A stretch of 64,000 bases of DNA from Demequina lutea (GCF_013409005.1 NZ_JACBZO010000001.1:2108001-2172000); one strand, 5' to 3'; shown: positions 46,225 through 57,387, counted from the first letter of the stretch. A program made the numbers and translations. The notes: generated by a model from the letters alone, not told the origin.

Positions 46225-46497
46225 AATAGGTATTTACCAGGGACATTAGGCTCCTGGCCCAGGGCTTGCTACGATTGACACGTTGCCTTGTCGATGCGAT
46301 TGACGTTTCCGAGGCACCAAATACAAGCCCAGGTCGCCGCGCCTCGCAGTTATGCGAGTTTGCTTTTCGCCTGGCTACGCAGGCCCCGCCAATCGGGGCT
46401 GCGGGTCCGTGATTGCCGTCCGACGGCTGCGAATCCTTCGTGGTCAGCGGTGCCCGTAATGTGAGTGTGCCTTTGAGCCGCTCCCCTTGAGGACCAC
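46225..46497 (+). promoter_or_regulatory. 273-bp leader of the proVWX operon
   Basis: A gene-free region. It begins AT-rich (TAAAATAGGTATTTACC). It contains TTGACA at 46275-46280 and TTGACG at 46300-46305, either of which could be a -35 box, but no convincing -10 follows at the right spacing. CCAGG (46237-46241) can pair with CCTGG (46253-46257). No known riboswitch was recognised. The length suggests osmotic control by a leader or distal promoter. Confidence 0.35.
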
Positions 46498-47808
46498 GTG
46501 ACGGACACGATTGCGCTAAAGGCCGACGGCCTGTTCAAAATCTTCGGCAAGCATGCGGATTCCGCGGTGCGCAAGCTGCGCTCCGGTTCCGCAAAGGACG
46601 TGCTCCCCAGCGGGTCGACCGCCGCCGTAATCGACGCCTCCTTCGAGGTCAAGCGTGGCGAAATCTTCGTGGTCATGGGCCTGTCCGGCTCGGGCAAGTC
46701 CACGCTGATCCGCATGCTCAACGGCCTTCACGAGGTCACGGCAGGCACCGTCACGATCGGCGATGAGGAGGTCACCGACGCCTCGAACAAGCAACTCAGG
46801 GAGTACCGCCGCACCCGCATGTCGATGGTGTTCCAGCACTTCGCGCTGCTCCCCCACCGCACGGTGCTCGACAACGTCGCATACGGCCTAGAGATCCAAG
46901 GCATGCCCCGCGCCGAGCGCGATGCGAAGGCTCGTGAGGTCACGGCCATCGTCGGTCTCGCCGGCTGGGAAGACAAGCACCCCAACGAGTTGTCTGGTGG
47001 AATGCAGCAGCGCGTCGGCCTGGCCCGCGCGCTCGCGGCCGACACAGAGATCCTGCTCATGGACGAGGCCTTCTCCGCCCTCGACCCGCTCATCCGTCGC
47101 GAGATGCAGGAGCAACTGCTCGAGTTGCAGGCCTCCCTGGGCAAGACCATCATCTTCATCACCCACGATCTCAACGAGGCCATGTTCCTTGGCGACCGCA
47201 TCGCCGTGATGCGTGACGGCCGCATCGTGCAGATCGGCACGCCCGAGGAGATCCTCACCGATCCGGCCAACGAATACGTCGAGCAGTTCGTTCAAGACGT
47301 CGACCGCACCCGAGTCCTCACCGCCGAGTCCGTCATGCGCAAGCCGCGCGCTGTGGTCCACCCTTCGGCGGGCCCTCATGGCGCGCTCAAGACGATGCGC
47401 GACGAGCAGATCTCGGCCGTCTATGTGGTCAACCGCGACCGGACGCTTATCGGCTGGGTCACCGACCGCGACGCCCTCGACCTGGTGCGCAAGGGCGAGC
47501 CTCGCCTGGAGACCATCGTCCGCACCGACCACGGCGCGGTGTCCCAGGACACGTTCCTCTCAGAACTTTTCATCCCCGCGCTCGAGGCCGAGCTTCCGCT
47601 TGGCGTGCTGGATGCCAAAGGCCGCCTGGTGGGCGTCGTCCCGCGTGTCACCCTGCTCGCCGCCCTCGGAGGCACGCCCGACGCAGACGCTCAAGCCGGC
47701 CCGCGGCCCGACCCACTCCCCACCGAGGTGGTTGACCAGGCCCTCGAGGCTGCAGTCGAGACCGGCTCCATCGAATCCAGCTCGATCAAAAGCACGGAGG
47801 CCAACTGA
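46498..47808 (+). CDS. proV: Glycine betaine/proline ABC importer ATPase with CBS domains
   Basis: The 436-residue ATPase has Walker A GLSGSGKSTLIRMLNG, signature LSGGMQQRVGLARAL, Walker B ILLMDEAFSALDPLIR, and a C-terminal CBS pair (about residues 280-395; SAVYVVNRDRTLIGWVTDRD is one core). In OpuA-type transporters, CBS modules sense ionic strength or cyclic-di-AMP. The GTG start at 46498 has GAGGA upstream. It overlaps proW by one base (TGATG). It imports osmoprotectants such as glycine betaine during hyperosmotic stress. Confidence 0.94.
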   Translation: MTDTIALKADGLFKIFGKHADSAVRKLRSGSAKDVLPSGSTAAVIDASFEVKRGEIFVVMGLSGSGKSTLIRMLNGLHEVTAGTVTIGDEEVTDASNKQLREYRRTRMSMVFQHFALLPHRTVLDNVAYGLEIQGMPRAERDAKAREVTAIVGLAGWEDKHPNELSGGMQQRVGLARALAADTEILLMDEAFSALDPLIRREMQEQLLELQASLGKTIIFITHDLNEAMFLGDRIAVMRDGRIVQIGTPEEILTDPANEYVEQFVQDVDRTRVLTAESVMRKPRAVVHPSAGPHGALKTMRDEQISAVYVVNRDRTLIGWVTDRDALDLVRKGEPRLETIVRTDHGAVSQDTFLSELFIPALEAELPLGVLDAKGRLVGVVPRVTLLAALGGTPDADAQAGPRPDPLPTEVVDQALEAAVETGSIESSSIKSTEAN

Positions 47809-48764
47809 TGGAGTTCCGCATTCACTTTGGCGACTGGATCACCTCTGGACTCGTGTGGGTCGAGAACAACCTCGGCTGGTTCTTCGGCTTCCTCAAGGAC
47901 GTCTATTTGGGGCTGTACCACGCCCTGAACTGGCTGTTCACGACGCCGACTCCGTTGGTAGTGATCGTCGCGCTCGGCCTTCTCGCCTTCCTGGCCCGGG
48001 GCTGGAAGTTCGGCCTCGGCGCCGCCGCGGGCTTGGTGTTCATCCTGGGCGTCAACCAGTGGGAAAACGCGATGGACTCCCTGTCCCTCGTCATTGTCGC
48101 GGCACTGTTCGCGATCCTGATTTCCATCCCGCTGGGAATCTGGGCGGCGCAAAATTCCGTCGTCTCGAAGATTCTCAAGCCCATCATGGACTTCCTCCAG
48201 ACGATGCCGGCCCTCGTCTACCTGCTCCCCGCGATTGCGCTCTTCCACATCGGCGTCGCACCCGGCATATTCGCGACCGTGCTCTTCGCGCTCGCGCCCG
48301 GCGTTCGCCTCACCGAGCTCGGGATCCGCGGCGTCGACAAGGAAGTGGTTGAGGCCGGACAGGCCTTCGGCGCCTCTCCCTCACGCATCCTGCGTCAGAT
48401 TCAATTGCCTCTAGCGATGCCGTCGATCATGGCCGGCATCAACCAGATCATCATGCTGTCGCTCTCCATGGTCGTCATCGCCGGCTTCGTCGGCGCTGGT
48501 GGCCTCGGTGGCCAAGTCGTCAAGTCGCTGTCTGCGCTCGACAAGCCGCTCGGCTTCGAGTCCGGCATGGCCGTGGTCATCCTCGCGATCATCCTGGACC
48601 GCTTCACCGGCGCGTTCGGCAACAAGCGCGCGAAGTCACTGATGGGCCGCTGGTTCAGCAGGTTCCCAGGCGGCGGCGCGCGACCAGGCGACACCACTGC
48701 TGGCAAGGGTGTCGACCAGATCAAGGCCGAGAACCGTGCCGTCAAGCAGTCGGGCCTCGCCTGA
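47808..48764 (+). CDS. proW: Glycine betaine/proline ABC importer permease
   Basis: The 318-residue integral membrane subunit has an N-terminal extension with additional helices, then the importer permease core with helices from about residue 85. The EAA loop VVEAGQAFGASPSRILRQIQLPLAMP (shortened) couples to ProV. The ATG at 47808 shares its A with the proV stop. The C-terminus is a basic tail of about 35 residues. Confidence 0.93.
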   Translation: MEFRIHFGDWITSGLVWVENNLGWFFGFLKDVYLGLYHALNWLFTTPTPLVVIVALGLLAFLARGWKFGLGAAAGLVFILGVNQWENAMDSLSLVIVAALFAILISIPLGIWAAQNSVVSKILKPIMDFLQTMPALVYLLPAIALFHIGVAPGIFATVLFALAPGVRLTELGIRGVDKEVVEAGQAFGASPSRILRQIQLPLAMPSIMAGINQIIMLSLSMVVIAGFVGAGGLGGQVVKSLSALDKPLGFESGMAVVILAIILDRFTGAFGNKRAKSLMGRWFSRFPGGGARPGDTTAGKGVDQIKAENRAVKQSGLA

Positions 48765-48841
48765 CCCATACACAGACCTCGCGACCGCGCACGTCGGCGG
48801 TCACGCGCATCGGCCGGACCAATTCTGGCCACGATGCAAGC

Positions 48842-48857
48842 GCAGGGAGATTCCCTG
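48842..48857 (+). promoter_or_regulatory. Small hairpin before proX
   Basis: CAGGGA-gat-TCCCTG lies 24 bases upstream of the proX start, between proW and proX. It may act as an mRNA stabiliser or processing signal that raises binding-protein levels. Confidence 0.35.
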
Positions 48858-48880
48858 TGCAAGGAAAGGAAACACAACAT

Positions 48881-49795
48881 ATGAAGATGCGCTCTACCGC
48901 GCTCCTCGCCGCCGCGGCAGCGGCAAGCCTCGTGCTTGCTGGCTGCTCGTCAACCGCGGCCGCCAACCCGACCACGTCTGCCTCTGGCAGCGCGGCCGTT
49001 CCCGCAGCGGGCGGCGACATCACGTTCGGTGTGTTCAACGGCTGGGACGAGGCCACCGCCTCCTCGCTGCTGTGGCAGAACATCCTGGACAGCAAGGGCT
49101 ACAACGTCTCGCTCAAGTACGCCGACCCCGCGCCTGTTTTCCAGGCCCTGGCCGATGGTGACTACGACCTCGTGACCGACGTGTGGCTTCCCGCGACGCA
49201 CAAGAAATACCTCGACCAGTTCGGCGACAAGATCGTCAAGGTTGGTCCTTGGTTCGACAAGGCTTCGCTGACCGTCGCGGTCAACGCCGACGCTCCGATC
49301 AACTCCCTCTCCGAGCTCGCCGCCAATGCGGACGCCTTTGGCAACCGCATCGTCGGCATCGAGCCCGGTGCCGGTCTCACGACCGCCATGGAGGACAAGG
49401 TCATCCCCGGATACGGCCTCGAAAAGATGAACTTCATCACGTCGTCGACCCCCGCCATGTTGGCGGAACTTGACAGCGCGATGAAGAACGGCAAGAACAT
49501 CGCCGTCACGTTGTGGGAGCCACACTGGGCCTACGGCGCGTACAAGCTGAAGAACCTCGCCGACCCCAAGGGCACCCTTGGCACCTCCGAGTCCATCTAC
49601 ACGTACTCGCGCACCGGCTTCGCCAAGGACTTCCCCAAGGTGAACGCCTGGATGACCAACTTCAAGATGAGCTCCGACCTGCTTTACGACCTGGAGAACA
49701 AGCTCCAGGCCGCCGGCAGCGAGAGCGACTATCAGGGCATCGTGGCCGACTGGGTCGCCGCCCACCAGCAGTGGGTTGACTCTCTCACCGCTTGA
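48881..49795 (+). CDS. proX: Glycine betaine-binding lipoprotein
   Basis: The 304-residue solute receptor has lipobox LVLAGC (lipidated Cys near residue 20), a Ser/Ala/Thr linker and the OpuAC fold in normal order (GVFNGWDEATASSLLW at the start of the domain, LWEPHWAYGAYKL in the second lobe). Trp residues in GWDEA, VWLPATH and LWEPHW are well placed for the aromatic cage that binds trimethylammonium groups. AGGAAAGGA precedes the ATG at 48881; an upstream in-frame ATG at 48857 is unlikely. The operon ends in a strong terminator. Confidence 0.93.
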   Translation: MKMRSTALLAAAAAASLVLAGCSSTAAANPTTSASGSAAVPAAGGDITFGVFNGWDEATASSLLWQNILDSKGYNVSLKYADPAPVFQALADGDYDLVTDVWLPATHKKYLDQFGDKIVKVGPWFDKASLTVAVNADAPINSLSELAANADAFGNRIVGIEPGAGLTTAMEDKVIPGYGLEKMNFITSSTPAMLAELDSAMKNGKNIAVTLWEPHWAYGAYKLKNLADPKGTLGTSESIYTYSRTGFAKDFPKVNAWMTNFKMSSDLLYDLENKLQAAGSESDYQGIVADWVAAHQQWVDSLTA

Positions 49796-49812
49796 GTCAC
49801 CTCACACGACTC

Positions 49813-49845
49813 AGCGCCGGTCACCTTCGGGTGGCTGGCGCTTTG
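49813..49845 (+). terminator. Rho-independent terminator of proVWX
   Basis: AGCGCCGGTCACC pairs with GGTGGCTGGCGCT (13 bp with two G-T pairs) around a TTCG tetraloop and is followed by TTT. It lies 18 bases after the proX stop and also faces the convergent ettA. Confidence 0.85.
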
Positions 49846-49872
49846 TCGTACCCGTCGAGGGGTTCGCGACTG

Positions 49873-51561
<1,689 letters not shown>

Positions 51562-51688
51562 TCCGTCGGAATCGTCGAGGCGGCGTGAGCCGCCGGAACC
51601 GGTCCCAAGCCTACGCGGGCCCCGGGGCGGACAGCGCCAGCGGCCCCGGCGGGCGGGCGCCTTCCGTATCGGGGCCCGCCACGCGAAC

Positions 51689-52186
51689 TCAGGCGGCGGA
51701 GACCTCGTCGAGCAGGGCGTCGGCTCCTACCTCGGCTTCCGACTCGGCCTCAATCGGCCCGGCATCTTGATCTCCACCGTCGTTAGCCGCGTCCCCGCTC
51801 GAAACGTCGTCGACCAGGCTCGCATCCGCCGTCGCACGGGTGAAGGTCGCGACGCCCTTGGTGAGGTCATGCCCCACGCTCGAGGCGTCGATGACCAAGT
51901 CCGTGCGGGGCCCCGCGTCCGCATCCCATTGGTGAGTGCGCAGCCGCCCCTGTACCACCACGGGTTGACCCTTTTCGATCGAGTTCATGACCGTGATCGC
52001 GGCACTGCGGAACGTGCGCACCGTGAACCATTCCGTGTTTCCGTCAGCCCACACGCCCTTGTCGCGGTCAAAGTACCTGCTCGTCGACGCGAGCCTGAAG
52101 CTCGTCAGCCGGGTTCCAGTGGGTCCCACCACGTGGCGCGGGTCCGTCGCCACCCAACCCGTCACTGTCATCGTCAAGTCGTTCAT
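51689..52186 (-). CDS. Single-stranded DNA-binding protein
   Basis: The 165-residue protein has an OB fold (about 1-110): MNDLTMTVTGWVATDP, then FRLASTSRYFDRDKGVW and GQPVVVQGRLRTHQWD. The acidic tail (SEAEVGADALLDEVSAA) lacks the usual DDDIPF end that recruits partners in canonical SSB, so this looks like a secondary, SsbB-like paralogue. GGAGGAGG precedes the ATG at 52186. It is downstream of the GTPase pair but 149 bases away. Confidence 0.85.
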   Translation of the reverse strand: MNDLTMTVTGWVATDPRHVVGPTGTRLTSFRLASTSRYFDRDKGVWADGNTEWFTVRTFRSAAITVMNSIEKGQPVVVQGRLRTHQWDADAGPRTDLVIDASSVGHDLTKGVATFTRATADASLVDDVSSGDAANDGGDQDAGPIEAESEAEVGADALLDEVSAA

Positions 52187-52335
52187 GTCGTCCTCCTCCG
52201 TGGGAGCCCTCACGGCGCCCTGTTGCCAGGATGCGGGAAGAGGCGCCGGAGCCCGGCGCGATCGGTGGCACGTGGAGGAGAGGTTCGCAGTTGCGGGCCT
52301 GGGGACGACCACCAACCACCAACGTATTGAAGCGA

Positions 52336-53643
52336 CTACGTGAGGTCAGCCAGTTCGTCGAGGTTGCGATATGCCTCGTGGATCATCTCGGTCGGCTCGA
52401 TGACGTGAGGGGTCACGGCGACACGAATCGCGGCCCCTCCGGCCTCGCGCACTGCCTGACCCGCGGAATGCCCCTTCAGAGCCCTCGACCACAAGCCCCG
52501 GAGCCCCTTGGGCGGAAGCACCTCGGGCCACACGACCGCCGCGAGCGCGTGCGCCAGTTCTTCGGCGAGCTGCGGGGCCGGCAACACCGCGTCGTTCATC
52601 ACAAGCCGCCACGCGAGGGGCAGCCCCGCCGTGGCCCCGTCGACCCACTCGAGCCGCACCTGGTCCACGGCGGCCAACGACGCGCTGAGCGACTCGGGAA
52701 GCACCCCCGGCTTACCCGAGGCGATGGCCGACGCGGCATCCTCTCGAGCCTCGACTCCAGCCGCCCTCGCGAGAGCGGCGACCAGCCCTTCAACATCGGG
52801 AACGACGGGGTCGGCATCGCGAGCAAGTGCACCCGCGAGCGATCGCCCGGCGGACACGAGGTCGGACCTCACCGCCTCCGCCGCCACCGACCGTGTCGCC
52901 GCGGCACCAGCGATCTCGGCGCGCAAGGCGGCAACCCCACGGCCCGTCCGCGCGCTTGTGAGCATCACCGGAGCGTCTGCTATGCCCTCCGCCTCAATGA
53001 GTGCGGTGAGATCACGCGCCACGGCGACGGCGTCCTCGTCGCTGAGCCTGTCAACATGATTCAGCACGATGAGCGATGGTTGCCCGTGATCCGAGGCGAC
53101 CTTGAGATAAGCGGAGTGGAGCGCGTGATCCGCGTACTTCTGCGGGTCGACAACCCATACGATCAGGTCCGCAAGCGGCACGACGCGGTCGACGGTGGCG
53201 TGGTTCTCCTCGTTGATCGAGTCGTGATCGGGAAGATCAAGCAACACGACGCCGTGCATGGTGGCGGAGGGTCCCAGATCGAGCCGGCGCGGCACTTCGA
53301 CGCCAAGCCATTCAAGAAGCGCGTCAGCTGGGCCCCACGACGCGGACACGACGGCCGAGGTCGTCGGCCTCGCCACGCCCGGCACTGCAAATTCGGTGCC
53401 GACGATCGCGTTGAAGAGGCTCGACTTGCCCGAACCCGTTCCACCCGCGAGGGCGACGATCGTGTGGTCGACGCCCAGCTCGAGCCGTTGATCGCATCGT
53501 TCGATGGTCCGCGACACCTCATCGCGCACCGCGGGATCGATCGCTTCCGAAGCCCACTCCATCGATGCCCGCAGCCGCTGGACCCTGTCCTTGAGACGCG
53601 ATGTTTCCGTGCGTGGAGGCACTTCATTGAATGTGGGGCTCAC
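52336..53643 (-). CDS. Dynamin-like GTPase, second of tandem pair
   Basis: The 435-residue protein has a GTPase domain: P-loop GGTGSGKSS (about residues 47-55), switch Thr in RPTTSAV, G3 DLPDHDS and G4 NHVD. The C-terminal half is helical and Ala-rich. The GTG start at 53643 overlaps the stop of the upstream GTPase (GTGA), so the two are coupled. Annotated relatives are YfjP-like GTPases. In Streptomyces a tandem DynA/DynB pair of dynamin-like proteins supports septum formation. This pair resembles that in layout, but the C-terminal membrane region expected of DynB is not evident. Confidence 0.82.
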   Translation of the reverse strand: MSPTFNEVPPRTETSRLKDRVQRLRASMEWASEAIDPAVRDEVSRTIERCDQRLELGVDHTIVALAGGTGSGKSSLFNAIVGTEFAVPGVARPTTSAVVSASWGPADALLEWLGVEVPRRLDLGPSATMHGVVLLDLPDHDSINEENHATVDRVVPLADLIVWVVDPQKYADHALHSAYLKVASDHGQPSLIVLNHVDRLSDEDAVAVARDLTALIEAEGIADAPVMLTSARTGRGVAALRAEIAGAAATRSVAAEAVRSDLVSAGRSLAGALARDADPVVPDVEGLVAALARAAGVEAREDAASAIASGKPGVLPESLSASLAAVDQVRLEWVDGATAGLPLAWRLVMNDAVLPAPQLAEELAHALAAVVWPEVLPPKGLRGLWSRALKGHSAGQAVREAGGAAIRVAVTPHVIEPTEMIHEAYRNLDELADLT

Positions 53644-55223
53644 AGGAGTGCTCTCAACTCCGCCCGGCGCAGGCGCACCTTGGACGAGGCCTCGGGACTC
53701 AGCGACACGATGTCGGTCGGCTTCATCATGTCGAGCGCCTCTTTGCTGATGACGTATCGCCTCGCGCCGCCAAGCTGCTCCCTCGCCTTGTCCATCGCGT
53801 CGGTCCCCGTCTCGCGCGTGAGCACTGCCAGCGCGCCCGCCGCCTTGTCGACGCCCACGGCGGCCGATGCCAGGGTCAGACCCAATCCCGCATCGCCAAC
53901 GACGGCCCTGCCTCCCTCGCTTCCCGAAAGCTCGAGCGCGAGCGATCCGCAAGTGTCCAGCCAGGTGCGAGCGGCGTCGGCCGCCCTGCGTTCGCGCACG
54001 ATGCGCGCATCCCTCGGGTCACGCTGTTCGGCGAGCCAGGCCCCCACACCGCCGTCGACCTTGCCGAGCGACTTCATCATTTTCGACGTCGCCGTCGCCG
54101 CGGCGTGGGACAGGGACGCCTCCACGGCGGCGATGAGGTCGGCCCTGATGGCGCCCAGCGCCGAGTCCCTCGCCTCGCGTGCGCTGCGCCTCTTGACCCA
54201 CATCGAATTGCTGAGCCGGAACAAGGGCCCTCGTTCCGCGGTCGCTTGACGCCACCGAGCGTCCACCGGCCCCGCGCCGATCTCGAGGTACCACTCGTCG
54301 CCGGCCTCGACCTCGGCTTGAGCCGCGCACCTTCGCACCTCGGACCGCACATCCTTGGCGGCCGAGGCTTGGTCGTCCATGTGCTCGGCGAGTTGCTCGA
54401 GCCACTCCTTCATCGCCGCAATTCCGCCGTGTAGCGTGCGCTCAACGATCGTGTTGGCGGATGAGGCCGCGACGGTGTCGAGCCAGCGCCCCAAGCCGCC
54501 GACGACGTCCCGGGGGATATCAACCTTGGCATCCTCCGGGATCACGAAGAGCGGCAGACCCTGCAGCCTTTCCTGGGCGAGTCGAGAAACGAGTTCCCTG
54601 CGCACTTGCGCGGCGACGTCGGGGGTCACGCGGTTGAGGACGATCGCGACGGAGGCCCCTCGATCTGTTGCCTTGCGCAACGCGTTCCAGGGAATCGCAT
54701 CGCCATACCTCGCGGGAGTCGTCACAAATACCCATAGGTCGGCTGCCTCGAGCAGATCCTCCGCGACCGCACGGTTCTCGCCGCGCACGCTGTCGAGGTC
54801 GGGGCTGTCGACGATCGCAAGCCCGCGGGGAACCGCCTCGGTGGGGTGGGTAGTCGCTCGCTTCGCCACCGCGTCGAGCACCATGCCGTCGAGCGGGTGG
54901 TGAAACAGGTGAGGAACCCTGGTGGTGGGCCTCAGAACGCCCGATGCGGTGAGTTCCTCGCCGAGCAGTGCATTCACCACCGTGGATTTGCCTGCGCCAG
55001 TGGGCCCGCCCACCACGACAACTGCCGGCGAGGTCTCCTCACGGACACGCGGAATCAGGTGGTGGTCGAGCTGATCGATCATCTGCGCGACGAGTTCGTT
55101 GGCCTCGCGTTCGCGCCCGGTGGGCAGTGGCATCTCGACCACGGAGATCACGCGTCGCGTGTCCGTGAGCGCGTCAAGTAGCGCTCCCGGATACGACCAC
55201 GTCTTGATCGGCCTGAAGTCCAT
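53640..55223 (-). CDS. Dynamin-like GTPase, first of tandem pair
   Basis: The 527-residue protein has P-loop GGPTGAGKST near residues 73-82, RPTTRVP as switch I, G3 in VDSPDLDSVRGE and G4-like NRVT. The C-terminal 280 residues are long amphipathic helices, the stalk-like part of dynamin-type proteins. Tandem coupling with the second GTPase (4-base overlap) suggests a heteromeric complex at the membrane. Possible roles are membrane remodelling at division or membrane repair. The ATG at 55223 is used; about 217 bases separate it from tRNA-Arg. Confidence 0.82.
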   Translation of the reverse strand: MDFRPIKTWSYPGALLDALTDTRRVISVVEMPLPTGREREANELVAQMIDQLDHHLIPRVREETSPAVVVVGGPTGAGKSTVVNALLGEELTASGVLRPTTRVPHLFHHPLDGMVLDAVAKRATTHPTEAVPRGLAIVDSPDLDSVRGENRAVAEDLLEAADLWVFVTTPARYGDAIPWNALRKATDRGASVAIVLNRVTPDVAAQVRRELVSRLAQERLQGLPLFVIPEDAKVDIPRDVVGGLGRWLDTVAASSANTIVERTLHGGIAAMKEWLEQLAEHMDDQASAAKDVRSEVRRCAAQAEVEAGDEWYLEIGAGPVDARWRQATAERGPLFRLSNSMWVKRRSAREARDSALGAIRADLIAAVEASLSHAAATATSKMMKSLGKVDGGVGAWLAEQRDPRDARIVRERRAADAARTWLDTCGSLALELSGSEGGRAVVGDAGLGLTLASAAVGVDKAAGALAVLTRETGTDAMDKAREQLGGARRYVISKEALDMMKPTDIVSLSPEASSKVRLRRAELRALL

Positions 55224-55440
55224 GGTGCTAGCCTGCCTCCTCGCCGCTTTGGCATGAGGCTACCGCGCCGACGAACGTGCAAACGCACGCCGATAGGCGC
55301 CGTTAAAACCCTACTCGGCGCCCGGCGCTCGTCCAGAGTTAGACGGCGAACCCGCCAGTCCGGGTAATCTGTCCCACGACGATGGAACGAGCGTCGATGC
55401 GCGCCGAATATGGTGCGCAAGGCGCTCACTCCGCAGTCCC

Positions 55441-55514
55441 GCCCTCGTAGCTCAGCTGGATAGAGCATCGGACTTCTAATCCGGCGGTCGCAGGTTCGAA
55501 TCCTGTCGGGGGCA
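55441..55514 (+). tRNA. tRNA-Arg (anticodon TCT)
   Basis: The cloverleaf is complete. Acceptor GCCCTCG pairs with CGGGGGC with one G-T pair; the D arm is GCTC...GAGC. The anticodon stem TCGGA/TCCGG encloses CTTCTAA with TCT at 55475-55477; the T arm is GCAGG-TTCGAAT-CCTGT. Discriminator A. CCA is not encoded. It reads AGA codons. Confidence 0.95.
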
Positions 55515-55603
55515 CTCTTGGTCCACTTCTGCACGTCCCTCTCTGTGCGACCGGTGGGACCAACGACGGAAGAGCATTGTCCAACGTGCGCGAGGATAGA
55601 AGC

Positions 55604-56695
55604 ATGACGTCAGCCCTGTTCTCGCCCCTCACCGTCCGCTCGATCACCACGCGCAACCGGGTGTGGGTAAGTCCCATGTGCCAGTACTCGTGCGAGAACC
55701 AAGATGGCGTGGTGAATGACTGGCACCTTGTCCACCTGGGTTCCTTCGCACGCGGCGGCGCGGGCCTGGTCATGGCCGAGGCCACCGCGGTGCTCCCGGA
55801 GGGTCGCATCACCCCGTGGGACACCGGCATCTGGAACGAGGAGCAACGCGACGCTTGGGCCAGGGTGACCGAATTCATCAAGGGTCAGGGCGCCATCCCC
55901 GCCATCCAACTCCAGCACGCGGGCCGTAAGGCATCCACGTATCGCGATTGGTCAGGCAAGGGCACGGTTCCGGTCGCCGACGGCGGCTGGCAGACCGTCG
56001 GGCCCTCCACCATCCCCTTCCCCGGCTATGACGCCCCCATCGCGCTCGACGCCCAGGGCATCGCCGACGTCGTCGCGGCCTTTGGCAAGGCGGCCCGGCT
56101 GGCGCTCGACGCGGGCTTCGAGGTCATCGACATTCACGGCGCCCACGGCTACCTGATCCACCAGTTCCTCTCCCCGCTCAGCAATGAGCGCACAGACGAG
56201 TGGGGCGGCTCGCTTGAGAACCGCGCTCGACTGTTGCTCGACGTCGTGCGCGAGGTGCGTTCGACCGTCGGAGGAGAGGTCCCCGTGTTTGTGCGCGTCA
56301 GCGCGACCGATTGGCTCGAGCCCGAAGGCCTCACTCTCGACGAGTCTGTGACGGTTGCCGGATGGGTCCGCGAGGCGGGTGGCGACCTCATGGACGTCTC
56401 GACCGGCGGAAACATCGCCGGCGCTTCGATCCCGGTGGGACCCGGTTACCAGGTCCCGCATGCGTCGGCGATCAAGAGCGGCGCTCACATCATGACGACG
56501 GCCGTAGGCCTGATCACGTCCGGCGCCCAAGCGGAGTCGATCGTCGCATCGGGCGACGCCGATGCGGTGTTCGTGGCGCGCCAGTTCATGCGCGACCCGC
56601 ACCTCCCGATGCGCTGGGCTCACGCGCTTGGGGTACAGATCGAGCTGCCCAAGCAGTACACGCGCGGGGCGTGGCCCGAGGACGAGCGGGTCTAG
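55604..56695 (+). CDS. NADH:flavin oxidoreductase, old yellow enzyme (YqjM-like)
   Basis: A 363-residue FMN-dependent ene-reductase. SPMCQYSC carries the Cys typical of the YqjM/thermophilic-like class, IQLQHAGRKAS follows, HGAHGYLIHQFLSPLSNERTDEWGG is in the barrel (shortened) and FVARQFMRDPHLP near the end binds the phosphate. It reduces activated C=C bonds of enals or enones with NADPH. GAGGA precedes the ATG at 55604; the ATG at 55577 would add nine residues. It follows tRNA-Arg by 89 bases. Confidence 0.92.
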   Translation: MTSALFSPLTVRSITTRNRVWVSPMCQYSCENQDGVVNDWHLVHLGSFARGGAGLVMAEATAVLPEGRITPWDTGIWNEEQRDAWARVTEFIKGQGAIPAIQLQHAGRKASTYRDWSGKGTVPVADGGWQTVGPSTIPFPGYDAPIALDAQGIADVVAAFGKAARLALDAGFEVIDIHGAHGYLIHQFLSPLSNERTDEWGGSLENRARLLLDVVREVRSTVGGEVPVFVRVSATDWLEPEGLTLDESVTVAGWVREAGGDLMDVSTGGNIAGASIPVGPGYQVPHASAIKSGAHIMTTAVGLITSGAQAESIVASGDADAVFVARQFMRDPHLPMRWAHALGVQIELPKQYTRGAWPEDERV

Positions 56696-56769
56696 AACGG
56701 GATACCGGCCGGGCCTGCGGGCCTACTACGCGCGCGGCGTCGCGCGCCGCTAGGCCTAGAGTGGTTGTC

Positions 56770-57387
56770 ATGTCAGATGCCCCCCTCGTATGGATCGATT
56801 GCGAGATGACGGGACTCGATCTCGAGGCGGACGCGCTCATCGAAGTGGCGTGCATCGTCACCGATGCGGAGCTCAACCCTTTGGGCACCGGGGTCAACGT
56901 CGTCATCAAGCCCCCCGCGGACGCGATCGCGGCCATGTCCGAATTCGTCACCACGATGCACACTACGTCGGGCCTGATCACCGAGCTCGACGGCGGCATG
57001 ACCATGGCCGATGCCCAGCGCGCGGTAATGGAATACGTGAAGTCGCAGATCGGCTCCACTCGCGCCCCCCTCGCGGGCAACACCGTGGGAATGGACAAGG
57101 CGTTCCTCGACCGCGACATGCCCGAGCTCATGGGGCTGTTGCACTACCGCGTGGTCGACGTCAGCTCCATCAAGGAACTGGTGCGCCGCTGGTACCCCCG
57201 AGTGTTCTTCAACGCCCCAGCCAAGACGGGCGGTCACCGCGCAATGGGAGACATCGAGGACTCGATTCAAGAACTCCGCTACTACCGCGAGACCGTATTC
57301 GCGCCGTTGCCAGGCCCCGACTCGGACGCCGCGAAGGCAGCCGCGGCCGAGGTCACCGAGCACGCTCCGCCTCCAAACGGACACTAA
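56770..57387 (+). CDS. orn: Oligoribonuclease (DEDDh 3'-5' exonuclease)
   Basis: Degrades 2-5 nt RNA fragments and pGpG to mononucleotides. 205 residues, with WIDCEMTGLD (Asp10, Glu12), NTVGMDKAFLDRDMPEL, VDVSSIKELVRRWYP and HRAMGDIEDSIQELRYYR (His and Asp) covering the DEDDh set. The ATG at 56770 is chosen; a GTG at 56761 is possible. The frame upstream is shared with the 3' end of the OYE gene in another phase and is not coding. It is followed by tRNA-His. Confidence 0.94.
   Translation: MSDAPLVWIDCEMTGLDLEADALIEVACIVTDAELNPLGTGVNVVIKPPADAIAAMSEFVTTMHTTSGLITELDGGMTMADAQRAVMEYVKSQIGSTRAPLAGNTVGMDKAFLDRDMPELMGLLHYRVVDVSSIKELVRRWYPRVFFNAPAKTGGHRAMGDIEDSIQELRYYRETVFAPLPGPDSDAAKAAAAEVTEHAPPPNGH

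Noticed and set aside
46225-46497. Riboswitch in the proV leader
   Set aside because: The length is suggestive, but no conserved core of a known class (including cyclic-di-AMP) could be recognised.
55426-55881. Minus-strand open frame across tRNA-Arg
   Set aside because: It contains the well-known antisense translation of a tRNA (DRIRTCDRRIRSP) and overlaps the OYE gene; not a protein.
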